From NCBI GenBank assembly GCA_963929535.1, contig CAWVIZ010000010.1, forward strand, positions 62,001 to 126,000: a stretch of 64,000 bases of DNA, written 5' to 3'. Both the position numbers and the translations under genes were made by a program. The DNA is from Pullilachnospira sp963929535. GTDB taxonomy: Bacteria; Bacillota; Clostridia; Lachnospirales; Lachnospiraceae. This document shows, piece after piece, positions 56,768 through 64,000 of the stretch (positions are counted from its first letter, which is position 1; every line of letters begins with the position of its first letter). The notes beneath the pieces are model-generated. The model searched no databases. It was not told the origin of the DNA and was given only the letters and a program-made list of their open reading frames with translations.

Positions 56768-57598
56768 ATGAAAGAACGTTTGGATGTGCTGCTGGTGAGC
56801 CGCGGTCTGGCTCCTTCCCGGGAGAAGGCCAAAGCGGTGATCATGGCGGGAAATGTGTTTGTAGAAGGCCAGAGGGAGGACAAAGCCGGATCCATGTTTC
56901 CGGAAACGGCAGAGATCACGGTACACGGCCACACCCTTCCTTATGTGAGCAGGGGAGGACTGAAACTGGAGAAGGCCATGACCCATTTCGGGCTTTCTCT
57001 GGAGGGAAAGGTGTGTATGGATGTGGGGTCCTCCACAGGGGGATTCACCGACTGCATGCTGCAGAACGGAGCTGTGAAGGTGTACGCTGTGGATGTGGGA
57101 CATGGACAGCTGGACTGGAAGCTGCGCAATGATCCCCGGGTGGTCTGCATGGAGAGGACCAATATCCGGTATGTGGTTCCTGAGGATATCCAGGAGCCTC
57201 CCCAATTTGTATCCATTGATGTCTCTTTTATCTCCCTGACCAAGGTGCTGCTGCCTGTCCGGAACCTGATGGAGGAGGATGGGGAAGCAGTATGCCTTAT
57301 CAAACCCCAGTTTGAGGCCGGAAGAGAAAAAGTGGGAAAGAAGGGTGTGGTCCGGGATCCCGCGGTGCACAGGGAGGTTATTGAAAAGGTGATCGCCTAT
57401 GCCAGGGGAATCTCTTTTGCGGTGCTCCATCTGGAATTTTCTCCTATCAAAGGACCGGAGGGAAATATTGAGTATCTGGTCCATATCCGGAAACTTCCGG
57501 AGGGAAGTGTACAGGAGACAGAGAAGACGGAAGCAGTGGATGTGGACAGCGTGGTGAATGCGGCTCACCGGGAATTATCCGGAAAGCAGCACGGATAA
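56768..57598 (+). CDS. tlyA: TlyA-family rRNA 2'-O-methyltransferase
   Basis: Methylates ribose 2'-OH of cytidines in 16S/23S rRNA in characterised members, once called hemolysin. S4 RNA-binding domain (residues 4-65: RLDVLLVSRGLAPSREKAK) then a FtsJ-like domain: SAM motif MDVGSSTGGFTDCML, DVGHGQLDWKLRND, and the catalytic Lys-Asp-Lys-Glu-type residues in SIDVSFISL and LIKPQFEAGR. 276 aa, typical. It lies between dxs and nadK as in most Clostridia. Confidence 0.93.
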   Translation: MKERLDVLLVSRGLAPSREKAKAVIMAGNVFVEGQREDKAGSMFPETAEITVHGHTLPYVSRGGLKLEKAMTHFGLSLEGKVCMDVGSSTGGFTDCMLQNGAVKVYAVDVGHGQLDWKLRNDPRVVCMERTNIRYVVPEDIQEPPQFVSIDVSFISLTKVLLPVRNLMEEDGEAVCLIKPQFEAGREKVGKKGVVRDPAVHREVIEKVIAYARGISFAVLHLEFSPIKGPEGNIEYLVHIRKLPEGSVQETEKTEAVDVDSVVNAAHRELSGKQHG

Positions 57599-57654
57599 AG
57601 GCAGCCGCCGGGGACGCAAAAGCCGTAAGCCCGTAAAATCTCCACAGAAGAGGG

Positions 57655-57686
57655 GCGGCAGTGAGGCCGGAAGGCTGGGCTGCCGC
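57655..57686 (+). repeat. Dispersed hairpin, well-paired copy before nadK
   Basis: GC-GGCAG-T-GA-GGCC, loop GGAA (57669-57672), GGCT-GG-G-CTGCC-GC. The lower stem is GGCAG/CTGCC where the copy at 29803 has AACAG/CTGTT: two positions change on both strands and keep pairing. Confidence 0.72.
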
Positions 57687-57705
57687 GAAAACAGCAGGTG
57701 AGAAG

Positions 57706-58569
57706 ATGGACAGATTTACGATTATAACCAACAGTGTAAAGGACCGGAATCTGGTGGTAGCCAACCGGATTGCGGAGTACCTGAGAAGCAACCGGAGGGA
57801 ATGTCTGGTGCTTCAGGGGGAACGGGGAGATCAGGAAGAGAATTTCCGCTACACGGATCCGTCCCTGATCCCTGATGGAATGGAGTGCATCATTGTGCTG
57901 GGCGGAGACGGAACGCTTCTCCAGGCTGCCCGGGATGTGGTGGACAAGGAGATCCCCCTGTTCGGCATCAACATGGGAACGCTGGGATATCTGGCAGAGA
58001 TCGACCAGCACTCCATCTATCCGGCGCTGGACCGGCTGATGAGCGACCGGTATACCATTGAGCGGCGGATGATGCTGGCGGGGACCGTCTGGAAGGACGG
58101 AAGGATCGCGGCCAGCGATATTGCCCTGAACGATATTGTGATCAGCCGGGAAGGGCCGCCCCGGGTGGTGCGGTTTAACAATTATGTCAATGATACGTTT
58201 CTGAATTCCTATAAAGCGGATGGGATCATCATATCCACGCCTACCGGTTCCACAGGATACAGCCTGTCCGCCGGAGGCCCTATCATTTCTCCCCAGGCAT
58301 CCATGATCCTGATGACTCCTCTGGCGCCCCATACCCTGAACACCAGAAGCATTGTATTTTCTCCGGAGGAGCAGATTACGGTGGAGATCGGGGAGGGGCG
58401 GGACGGAAGAACGGAAAAGGGAATGGCCTCCTTTGACGGGGATGCCAATGTTTCCATGAAGACGGGGGATAAGATCGTGATCAGCAGATCCGGCAAGGAC
58501 ACCAGGATCATCAAGATCAACAACATCAGCTTTCTCGAGACACTGAGAGAGAAAATGAGCAACAGTTAA
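57706..58569 (+). CDS. nadK: NAD kinase
   Basis: Phosphorylates NAD to NADP. GGDGT motif in IIVLGGDGTLLQAARDV, LNDIVISR, and the nucleotide segment STPTGSTGYSLSAGGP; C-terminal DGDANVSM region. 287 aa. ATG 57706 is chosen because the frame upstream encodes the dispersed hairpin rather than protein. It begins the nadK-argR-recN stretch. Confidence 0.94.
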   Translation: MDRFTIITNSVKDRNLVVANRIAEYLRSNRRECLVLQGERGDQEENFRYTDPSLIPDGMECIIVLGGDGTLLQAARDVVDKEIPLFGINMGTLGYLAEIDQHSIYPALDRLMSDRYTIERRMMLAGTVWKDGRIAASDIALNDIVISREGPPRVVRFNNYVNDTFLNSYKADGIIISTPTGSTGYSLSAGGPIISPQASMILMTPLAPHTLNTRSIVFSPEEQITVEIGEGRDGRTEKGMASFDGDANVSMKTGDKIVISRSGKDTRIIKINNISFLETLREKMSNS

Positions 58570-58585
58570 ACGGGAGGAGAAGGCA

Positions 58586-59038
58586 ATGAAGATAGAGAGA
58601 CATTCGCAGATTATCAGTCTGATCAGCCAATATGACATTGAGACCCAGGAGGAACTGGCCAAAAGACTGAATGACAGCGGATTTCACGTGACTCAGGCCA
58701 CGGTATCCCGGGATATCCGGGAGCTGAAGCTGACCAAGATCGCCAGGCCCGGGGGCGGTTCCCGGTATGCGGTCCTTCACAATCTGGACGAAGAGATGAG
58801 CAGAAAATATGTGGAGGTGCTGAAGGCCTCCTTTCAGTCCATGGATCTGGCTCAGAATATCCTGGTGATCCGCACGGTCTCCGGTATGGCCATGGCGGCG
58901 GCCGCTGCCCTGGACGAGATGAATTTCGGGGAGCTTGTGGGCTGTATCGCCGGGGACAACACCATCATGTGCGCGGTGCGGAGCGCCGATGAGGCTCTGC
59001 TCCTTATGGAAAAAATCAGGAAAATGCTGGGTGAATAG
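58586..59038 (+). CDS. argR: Arginine repressor
   Basis: Hexameric arginine-sensing DNA-binding protein. N-terminal winged helix with the recognition helix in VTQATVSRDIRELKLTKI; C-terminal ligand domain with ALDEMNFGELVGCIAGDNTIM, where Asp binds arginine. 150 aa. AGGAGA precedes the ATG; 16 bp after nadK and 26 bp before recN. Confidence 0.95.
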   Translation: MKIERHSQIISLISQYDIETQEELAKRLNDSGFHVTQATVSRDIRELKLTKIARPGGGSRYAVLHNLDEEMSRKYVEVLKASFQSMDLAQNILVIRTVSGMAMAAAAALDEMNFGELVGCIAGDNTIMCAVRSADEALLLMEKIRKMLGE

Positions 59039-59064
59039 TTTTGCGGGGATAAAAAGGAGAAAAG

Positions 59065-60756
59065 ATGCTATCCTATTTACATGTAAAAAATCTGGCGCTG
59101 ATCGATGAGGCGGAGGTGGAGTTCGGACCCGGGCTCAATATCCTCACAGGAGAGACGGGAGCCGGAAAGTCCATTCTCATCGGTTCCATCAATCTGGCCC
59201 TGGGAAAGAAGATGTCCAGGGAAATGCTCCGCAATCCGGAGAAACCGGCCCTGGTGGAGCTGATCTTTCATGTGGAAGATCGGAACTGTCTGGAGAAGTT
59301 TGAGCGGCTGGGCTATCCTGCGGAGGATGGGCAGGTGGTGATCTCCCGGAAGCTGGCGGGAAACCGGAGCATCAGCCGGATGAACGGGGAAATCTGCTCC
59401 GCCGCCCAGATCAGGGAGGTGGCCTCCTGGCTTCTGGATATCCACGGACAGCATGAACATCAGTCCTTATTATACCAGGACAGGCAGCTGGAGATCCTGG
59501 ATGCTTTTGGAAAGGAGCAGCTGGGGGGAAAAAAGGCCGCGGCGAAGGAATGCTTTCGGAAATGGCAGAAGCTGGAGAGAGAGCTTTCTTCCTGCCGGAT
59601 GGATGAGGAGCAGCGGAGAAGGGAGATCGCCTTTCTGGAATTTGAACTGGGCGAGATTTCCCAGGCGCAGCTTACTCCCGGTGAGGATGAGGAGCTGGAG
59701 GAACGTTACCGGAAGATGTCCAACGGTCGCCAGATCCTGGAGAGCCTTTCTGCGGTGCAGGGGCGTATGGGGTATGAGACGGAAAACGGAGCCGGGGCCC
59801 AGGCCGGACGGGCAGTGCAGGAACTGTCCCGGGCAGCCCAGTATGACGGGGAGCTGTCCCAGCTTTCCTCGATGCTGGGGGATATTGACGGCCTTATAAA
59901 TGATTTTAACCGGGAGCTGGCAGATTATTCCTCCCGGCTGGTCTTTTCCCAGGAGGAGTTCTATGAGACAGAGCAGAGGCTGAACCTGCTGAATCACCTC
60001 AAATCACGGTACGGCAAAACGATCCCGGAGATTCTGGAATATGAAAAAAAGAAACGGAATGAGCTGGAACGCCTGTATCATTTTGAAGAGTATAAGGCAG
60101 GGCTGGAGCAGGAGACGGAAGCGGCCAGGGCTGCCCTGGATGAGGCCTGCGGCGCTCTTTCCCTGGAACGGCAGGAACTGGCCGGCGCGTTGGCCGGACA
60201 GATCAGAGAGGGCCTTGCGGACCTGAACTTTCTGGATGTGGTGTTTGAGATCTCTTTTGACCGGACCCCGGGATATACGGCGGATGGCTGGGATCGGATC
60301 GAGTTTCGGATCTCCACCAATCCGGGAGAACCTGTGAGGCCGCTGGCCAGGGTGGTGTCGGGAGGTGAGCTTTCCCGGATCATGCTGGCTATCAAGACGA
60401 TTCTGGCCGATAAGGATGAGACGGAAACTCTGATCTTTGATGAGATCGATACCGGGATCAGCGGCAGGACCGCCCAGAAGGTTTCGGAAAAGCTGGCGGT
60501 GATCGGCAGAGGACATCAGGTGCTGTGCATTACGCATCTGCCCCAGATCGCGGCCATGGCGGATCTTCATTATGAAATTTTGAAAAAGGTGGAACAGGGG
60601 GAAACTTCCACCAGGATCCGTACTCTCACCCAGGAAGAATCGGTCCGGGAACTGGCCCGGCTCCTGGGCGGCGCCAGGATCACTTCCAACGTGCTGGCCA
60701 GCGCAAAAGAGATGAAAGAATTGGCACAGGTACAAAAAAATACAAGATTGAAATAA
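59065..60756 (+). CDS. recN: DNA repair protein RecN
   Basis: SMC-like ATPase that gathers DNA ends in double-strand break repair. Walker A ILTGETGAGKSILI, coiled-coil arms (about residues 150-350) and the C-terminal signature RVVSGGELSRIMLAIK and Walker B LIFDEIDTGISG, with ITHLPQIAAMAD. 563 aa, complete. A terminator follows. Confidence 0.95.
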   Translation: MLSYLHVKNLALIDEAEVEFGPGLNILTGETGAGKSILIGSINLALGKKMSREMLRNPEKPALVELIFHVEDRNCLEKFERLGYPAEDGQVVISRKLAGNRSISRMNGEICSAAQIREVASWLLDIHGQHEHQSLLYQDRQLEILDAFGKEQLGGKKAAAKECFRKWQKLERELSSCRMDEEQRRREIAFLEFELGEISQAQLTPGEDEELEERYRKMSNGRQILESLSAVQGRMGYETENGAGAQAGRAVQELSRAAQYDGELSQLSSMLGDIDGLINDFNRELADYSSRLVFSQEEFYETEQRLNLLNHLKSRYGKTIPEILEYEKKKRNELERLYHFEEYKAGLEQETEAARAALDEACGALSLERQELAGALAGQIREGLADLNFLDVVFEISFDRTPGYTADGWDRIEFRISTNPGEPVRPLARVVSGGELSRIMLAIKTILADKDETETLIFDEIDTGISGRTAQKVSEKLAVIGRGHQVLCITHLPQIAAMADLHYEILKKVEQGETSTRIRTLTQEESVRELARLLGGARITSNVLASAKEMKELAQVQKNTRLK

Positions 60757-60774
60757 CAGAATCATCACATACTA

Positions 60775-60808
60775 ACAGAGGGTATCCGAAAGGATATCCT
60801 CTGTTTTT
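60775..60808 (+). terminator. Intrinsic terminator after recN
   Basis: ACAGAGGGTATCC (60775-60787), GAAA loop, GGATATCCTCTGT (60792-60804) with one G-T, then T-run. Confidence 0.88.
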
Positions 60809-60829
60809 AGCAACATAAAAAAGGATGTG

Positions 60830-62044
60830 ATGACTTTGAATACAGCGAAAATTAAATACAGACGTTTTTTATGGGCATGTCTTGCCGCTGCTGTAATCGG
60901 GCTGTGCGGTCTGACATACCGGGAAATAAAGGAGCAGATACCTGACCAGGTGCGGGTGTTTGCCGGAAAGGATCCCTGCTGGGAGCAGGTTTTTGACAAT
61001 CCCCTCGTCACCTTTGACAATGCCGTGGAGACATCAGGAAACGGAAGCTACCGGATGAAGTGCCGGCTGCTGGGATGTATCCCGCTGAAGGCCATAAAGG
61101 TAACGGCGGTGGAGGAGCAGGAGGTGTATGCCAGCGGTTCTCCTGTGGGGATTTATATGGAAACTGCCGGGGTGCTGGTGATCGACTGCGGACAGGTGCG
61201 GGATGCTGACGGCATCAGCCGGATGCCGGCGGAGCACATTGTACAGCCGGGAGATTACATCCGGGCGGTGAACGGAGAGGTTCTCACGGATAAGAACCGG
61301 CTGATGGAACTGGTGGACGGGGGCGATGGACAGACCATGGAGCTGCAGGTGGTGCGGGGCGGCGAGGAGATCACTCTGGCGCTGACTCCCATACTGACAG
61401 AGGACGGCACTTATAAACTGGGACTCTGGGTCAGAGACAACATTCAGGGGATCGGAACGCTCACCTGTGTGACGGGTACAGGGGAGTTTGCGGCCCTGGG
61501 CCATGGGATCAGCGATATTGACACGGGAGAGCGGCTGGAGATCGAGGACGGAGAGCTGTATCACGCCCAGATCCTTTCCATTCAGAAGGGAGAGAACGGG
61601 AGTCCCGGAGAACTGCGGGGAGTGATCAACTACGAGAGCAGTCAGAAGGTGGGGGAGATCGTTCAGAATACCTCCAACGGCATTATCGGTAATCTGGATT
61701 CTGTGCAGACCTGTGACATGAACCTGGAAAAATATCAGGTGGGCTTAAAGCAGGAGATGGAGGTGGGGCCGGCGTCCATTCTCTGCAATGTGGACGGAGA
61801 GGTGGAGGAATATGCCATTGAGATCACCGACATTGACTGGAATGAAAGCGACACCAATAAAAGCTTTGTTATCCACGTAACCGACAGCAGACTGCTGGAA
61901 AAGACGGGAGGGATCGTGCAGGGAATGTCAGGGTCTCCCGTTTTGCAGAACGGAAAGCTGGTGGGCGCAGTAACCCACGTTTTTATACAGGATTCTACCA
62001 GCGGCTATGGGATTTTCATAGAAAATATGCTGGATTTGATGTGA
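60830..62044 (+). CDS. spoIVB: SpoIVB serine peptidase
   Basis: Secreted by the forespore to trigger SpoIVF processing and sigma-K activation in the mother cell. One N-terminal membrane segment (FLWACLAAAVIGLCGLTY), a PDZ domain (about residues 110-195, HIVQPGDYIRAVNGEVL) and the S55 peptidase domain with His in FAALGHGISD and Ser in GMSGSPVLQNGKLVGAVTHV. 404 aa. The start is ambiguous among GTG 60827, ATG 60830 and TTG 60836, all within 10 bp of AAGGA. spoIVB followed by spo0A is the standard order. Confidence 0.94.
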   Translation: MTLNTAKIKYRRFLWACLAAAVIGLCGLTYREIKEQIPDQVRVFAGKDPCWEQVFDNPLVTFDNAVETSGNGSYRMKCRLLGCIPLKAIKVTAVEEQEVYASGSPVGIYMETAGVLVIDCGQVRDADGISRMPAEHIVQPGDYIRAVNGEVLTDKNRLMELVDGGDGQTMELQVVRGGEEITLALTPILTEDGTYKLGLWVRDNIQGIGTLTCVTGTGEFAALGHGISDIDTGERLEIEDGELYHAQILSIQKGENGSPGELRGVINYESSQKVGEIVQNTSNGIIGNLDSVQTCDMNLEKYQVGLKQEMEVGPASILCNVDGEVEEYAIEITDIDWNESDTNKSFVIHVTDSRLLEKTGGIVQGMSGSPVLQNGKLVGAVTHVFIQDSTSGYGIFIENMLDLM

Positions 62045-62090
62045 GAAAAAATCTCGCATCAGCAAAAAATCGTCTAAAAGAGTAAAGGAA

Positions 62091-62097
62091 TGTCGAA
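62091..62097 (+). promoter_or_regulatory. 0A box upstream of spo0A
   Basis: TGTCGAA matches the Spo0A~P binding consensus TGNCGAA, 30 bp before the -35 of the promoter below; suggests autoregulation. Confidence 0.65.
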
Positions 62098-62126
62098 CGA
62101 AAAACCGGGAAATAAAGCCTTGCTTC

Positions 62127-62155
62127 TTGATTTGCGGTAGGATTAAATTTATAAT
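62127..62155 (+). promoter_or_regulatory. Promoter of spo0A
   Basis: TTGATT (62127-62132), 17-bp spacer, TATAAT (62150-62155). An AGGATTAAA (62139-62147) within the spacer resembles a sigma-H -35, but no matching sigma-H -10 is clear. Confidence 0.68.
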
Positions 62156-62248
62156 ACAGTTAGTGTTTGGAACACAGATATTTTTCTGTGAGGGGGCCCG
62201 CTATTCCAAAAGACTATTTGCAACAAACTGGTAATTGGAGGAGCGAAC

Positions 62249-63046
62249 ATGGAAAAATTGAACGTAGCCATTGCCGACGATAATGAACGCATGGTGAATC
62301 TGCTGGAAACTTTGATAAAAGATGACAATGAACTGGAACTGGTGGGACAGGCCGCAAACGGCAAGGATCTTTGTGACATTATTAAGGAGAAGGAGCCGGA
62401 TGTGGTGCTTCTGGACATTATCATGCCGAAGGTTGACGGTCTCACTGTTATGGAGAAAGTAAATCAGGACCATACCATGAAGAAACATCCGGCCTTTATC
62501 GTGATCTCAGCGGTGGGGCAGGAGCGGATTACCGAGGATGCATTCAATCTGGGAGCCTGCTACTATATTATGAAACCCTTTGACAATGACATGATACTTA
62601 ACCGGATCAAACATTTTAAGAAGCAGTCCGGAGGAAAGATGCGGGAGGTGAGAAAAACGGGGCCGGCTCAGATGAAGCGGGAACTTACCCAGCGGAATCT
62701 GGAGCTGGATGTGACCAATATCATCCATGAGATCGGCGTTCCGGCCCATATCAAGGGCTATCAGTATCTGCGGGACGCCATCATTATGTCTGTGGAGGAT
62801 ATGGAGATGCTGAATTCCATCACCAAGATCCTTTATCCCACCATCGCCAAACGCCATCAGACAACGCCCAGCAGGGTAGAAAGAGCTATCCGCCATGCCA
62901 TTGAGGTGGCCTGGAGCAGAGGAAAGATGGATACCATCGATGAGCTGTTCGGCTATACGGTGAGCACCGGGAAGGGAAAACCCACCAACTCGGAATTCAT
63001 CGCCCTGATCGCGGACAAGATCCGGCTGGAATACAAAAATTCGTAA
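62249..63046 (+). CDS. spo0A: Sporulation master regulator Spo0A
   Basis: Response regulator that commits the cell to sporulation. Receiver domain: acidic pair Asp10-Asp11, phospho-acceptor Asp56 in VVLLDIIMP, and Lys109 in YYIMKPF. C-terminal sigA/0A-box binding domain (about residues 150-265) with VTNIIHEIGVPAHIKGYQYL and the recognition helix in TPSRVERAIRHAIEVAWSRG. 265 aa. GGAGGAG precedes the ATG 62249. Directly preceded by spoIVB. Confidence 0.97.
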   Translation: MEKLNVAIADDNERMVNLLETLIKDDNELELVGQAANGKDLCDIIKEKEPDVVLLDIIMPKVDGLTVMEKVNQDHTMKKHPAFIVISAVGQERITEDAFNLGACYYIMKPFDNDMILNRIKHFKKQSGGKMREVRKTGPAQMKRELTQRNLELDVTNIIHEIGVPAHIKGYQYLRDAIIMSVEDMEMLNSITKILYPTIAKRHQTTPSRVERAIRHAIEVAWSRGKMDTIDELFGYTVSTGKGKPTNSEFIALIADKIRLEYKNS

Positions 63047-63073
63047 CAGCCTGGCCTTCCGGCTTCACTGGCA
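63046..63073 (-). repeat. Dispersed hairpin, copy after spo0A
   Basis: On the minus strand GCCAGTGAAGCC, GGAA loop, GGCCAGGCTGTT. It begins in the last base of the spo0A stop codon. The CAGTGAAGCCGGAAGG core is identical to the copy at 29803; the distal arm is partly diverged. Confidence 0.62.
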
Positions 63074-63104
63074 CAAAAATACTTTTCTTTGCCGGAAAAA
63101 TGCG

Positions 63105-63110
63105 ATATAA
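63105..63110 (+). promoter_or_regulatory. -10 element for glgA
   Basis: TATAAT at 63105-63110, 45 bp before the ATG; the -35 is weak. Confidence 0.5.
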
Positions 63111-63154
63111 TAAGACATGAATATTTCAGTAATGAAGTTGGGAGGGTTATACAC

Positions 63155-64000
63155 ATGAAAAAGGTACTATACGTTGCATCGGAGGCAGTACCGTTTATTA
63201 AAACCGGGGGACTGGCGGATGTTGTAGGATCTCTGCCGAAGTGTTTCCCAAAGGAATATTTTGACGTGAGGGTGATCATCCCCAAGTATGCCTGTATGAA
63301 GCAGGAGTTTAAGGACCAGCTTCACTATATTACGAACTTTTATATGGACCTTAACTGGAGACAGCAGTACGTGGGAATCTTTGAGATGGAATATGACGGG
63401 ATCAAGTTCTATTTCATTGATAATGAGGAGCATTTCAGCGGCGATAAGCCATACTATGGAATGCCGGCGGATCTGGAGAAGTTCGCGTTCTTCTCCAAGG
63501 CGGCGCTGTCCGTTCTTCCGGTCCTGGATTTCCGGCCGGATATCATTCACTGCCATGACTGGCAGACGGGACTGATTCCCGTTTATCTGAAGGAACGCTT
63601 CCAGGGAAGCGAATTTTACCGGGGAATCAAGTCTGTGATGACCATACATAACCTGAAATTTCAGGGTGTCTGGGATATCAAGACGATTAAGAATATCACC
63701 GGCCTGTCCGATTATTTCTTTACGCCGGACAAGCTGGAGATGAACAAGGATGCCAACTATCTGAAAGGCGGACTGGTGTATGCGGACGCTATCACCACCG
63801 TCAGCAACACATATGCGGAAGAGATCAAAACACCATTTTACGGGGAGGGACTGGACGGCCTGATGCGGGCCAGAAGCCAGAGCCTGAGGGGAATTGTCAA
63901 CGGTATCGACTATAATGAGTATAACCCTGAAACAGATCCGATGATTCCCAGGACGTATAATGCGAAGAATTTCCGCAAGGAAAAGGTAAAGAACAAAACA
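63155..64000 (+). CDS. glgA: Glycogen synthase, 3' end outside window
   Basis: ADP-glucose-dependent glycogen synthase (GT5), first 282 residues. The N-terminus MKKVLYVASEAVPFIKTGGL contains the K-x-G-G-L motif that binds ADP-glucose. HCHDWQTGLIPVYL, MTIHNLKFQGV and TVSNTYAEEI are typical of the N-terminal Rossmann domain. GGAGGG lies 7 nt before the ATG. The frame is open to the last base. Confidence 0.95.
   Translation, partial: MKKVLYVASEAVPFIKTGGLADVVGSLPKCFPKEYFDVRVIIPKYACMKQEFKDQLHYITNFYMDLNWRQQYVGIFEMEYDGIKFYFIDNEEHFSGDKPYYGMPADLEKFAFFSKAALSVLPVLDFRPDIIHCHDWQTGLIPVYLKERFQGSEFYRGIKSVMTIHNLKFQGVWDIKTIKNITGLSDYFFTPDKLEMNKDANYLKGGLVYADAITTVSNTYAEEIKTPFYGEGLDGLMRARSQSLRGIVNGIDYNEYNPETDPMIPRTYNAKNFRKEKVKNKT

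Overview
The window is chromosomal DNA of a spore-forming, Gram-positive anaerobe of the Clostridia, most likely a Lachnospiraceae gut commensal. The evidence is a complete spoIIIAA-AH operon, spoIVB followed by spo0A, a cotJABC spore-coat operon, the xseA-xseB-ispA-dxs-tlyA-nadK-argR-recN order typical of these bacteria, strong AGGAGG ribosome sites, and a GC content a little above 50 percent. The assignment rests on gene content and order; no 16S gene is present.

Layout. 1-4.8 kb: the 3' end of dut, then a pstS-pstC-pstA-pstB-phoU phosphate-uptake operon behind a candidate Pho box. 4.8-12.7 kb: a DUF1292 protein on the minus strand, ilvE, an Orn/Lys/Arg decarboxylase, exonuclease III, a GH13 debranching-like protein that has lost its catalytic residues, a DUF5662 protein and an aminotransferase. 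12.8-24.6 kb: putP (minus), fabH behind a FabT-like palindrome, an ABC-F ATPase, a YihS-like sugar isomerase (minus), an M20 amidohydrolase, PTS enzyme I, a membrane acyltransferase (minus), an SGNH hydrolase and tRNA-Ala(GGC). 24.7-29.6 kb: cotJABC, an intact IS4/IS231-type insertion sequence with a 10-bp target duplication, an FtsW/SpoVE-type SEDS protein and acpP. 29.7-34.8 kb: a complex palindromic element, a sirtuin-like protein with altered NAD motifs, gltX, a UvrD-type helicase and an Sfp-type phosphopantetheinyl transferase. 34.9-40.3 kb: the spoIIIA operon. 40.5-43.4 kb: lacZ. 43.5-49.4 kb: an accessory stretch with a Cys-cluster protein, an APH-fold kinase, a DUF3784 membrane protein, a leader peptide with attenuator, two GNAT acetyltransferases, a nucleoside phosphorylase and an ANT-type nucleotidyltransferase. 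49.6-64 kb: prfC, asp23, nusB, xseAB, ispA, dxs, tlyA, nadK, argR, recN, spoIVB, spo0A and the start of glgA.

How the genes work together. Several modules are complete: phosphate import with its regulator, the SpoIIIA channel of the forespore, the SpoIVB-Spo0A sporulation control pair, isoprenoid entry (Dxs, IspA), and fatty-acid parts (FabH, AcpP and a phosphopantetheinyl transferase) that are scattered rather than in one operon. glgA and the debranching-like protein both point to glycogen metabolism, although the second is probably not an enzyme.

The most interesting items are: (1) a 20-codon leader peptide followed by mutually exclusive hairpins and an intrinsic terminator in front of a GNAT acetyltransferase, inside a cluster of drug-modification-type enzyme families; (2) a family of dispersed intergenic hairpins with a GNRA-like loop, a tandem G-A internal loop in the best copy and apparent compensatory changes; (3) a roughly 170-bp multibranched palindromic element after acpP; (4) the GH13 pseudoenzyme and the sirtuin-like protein lacking standard NAD motifs.
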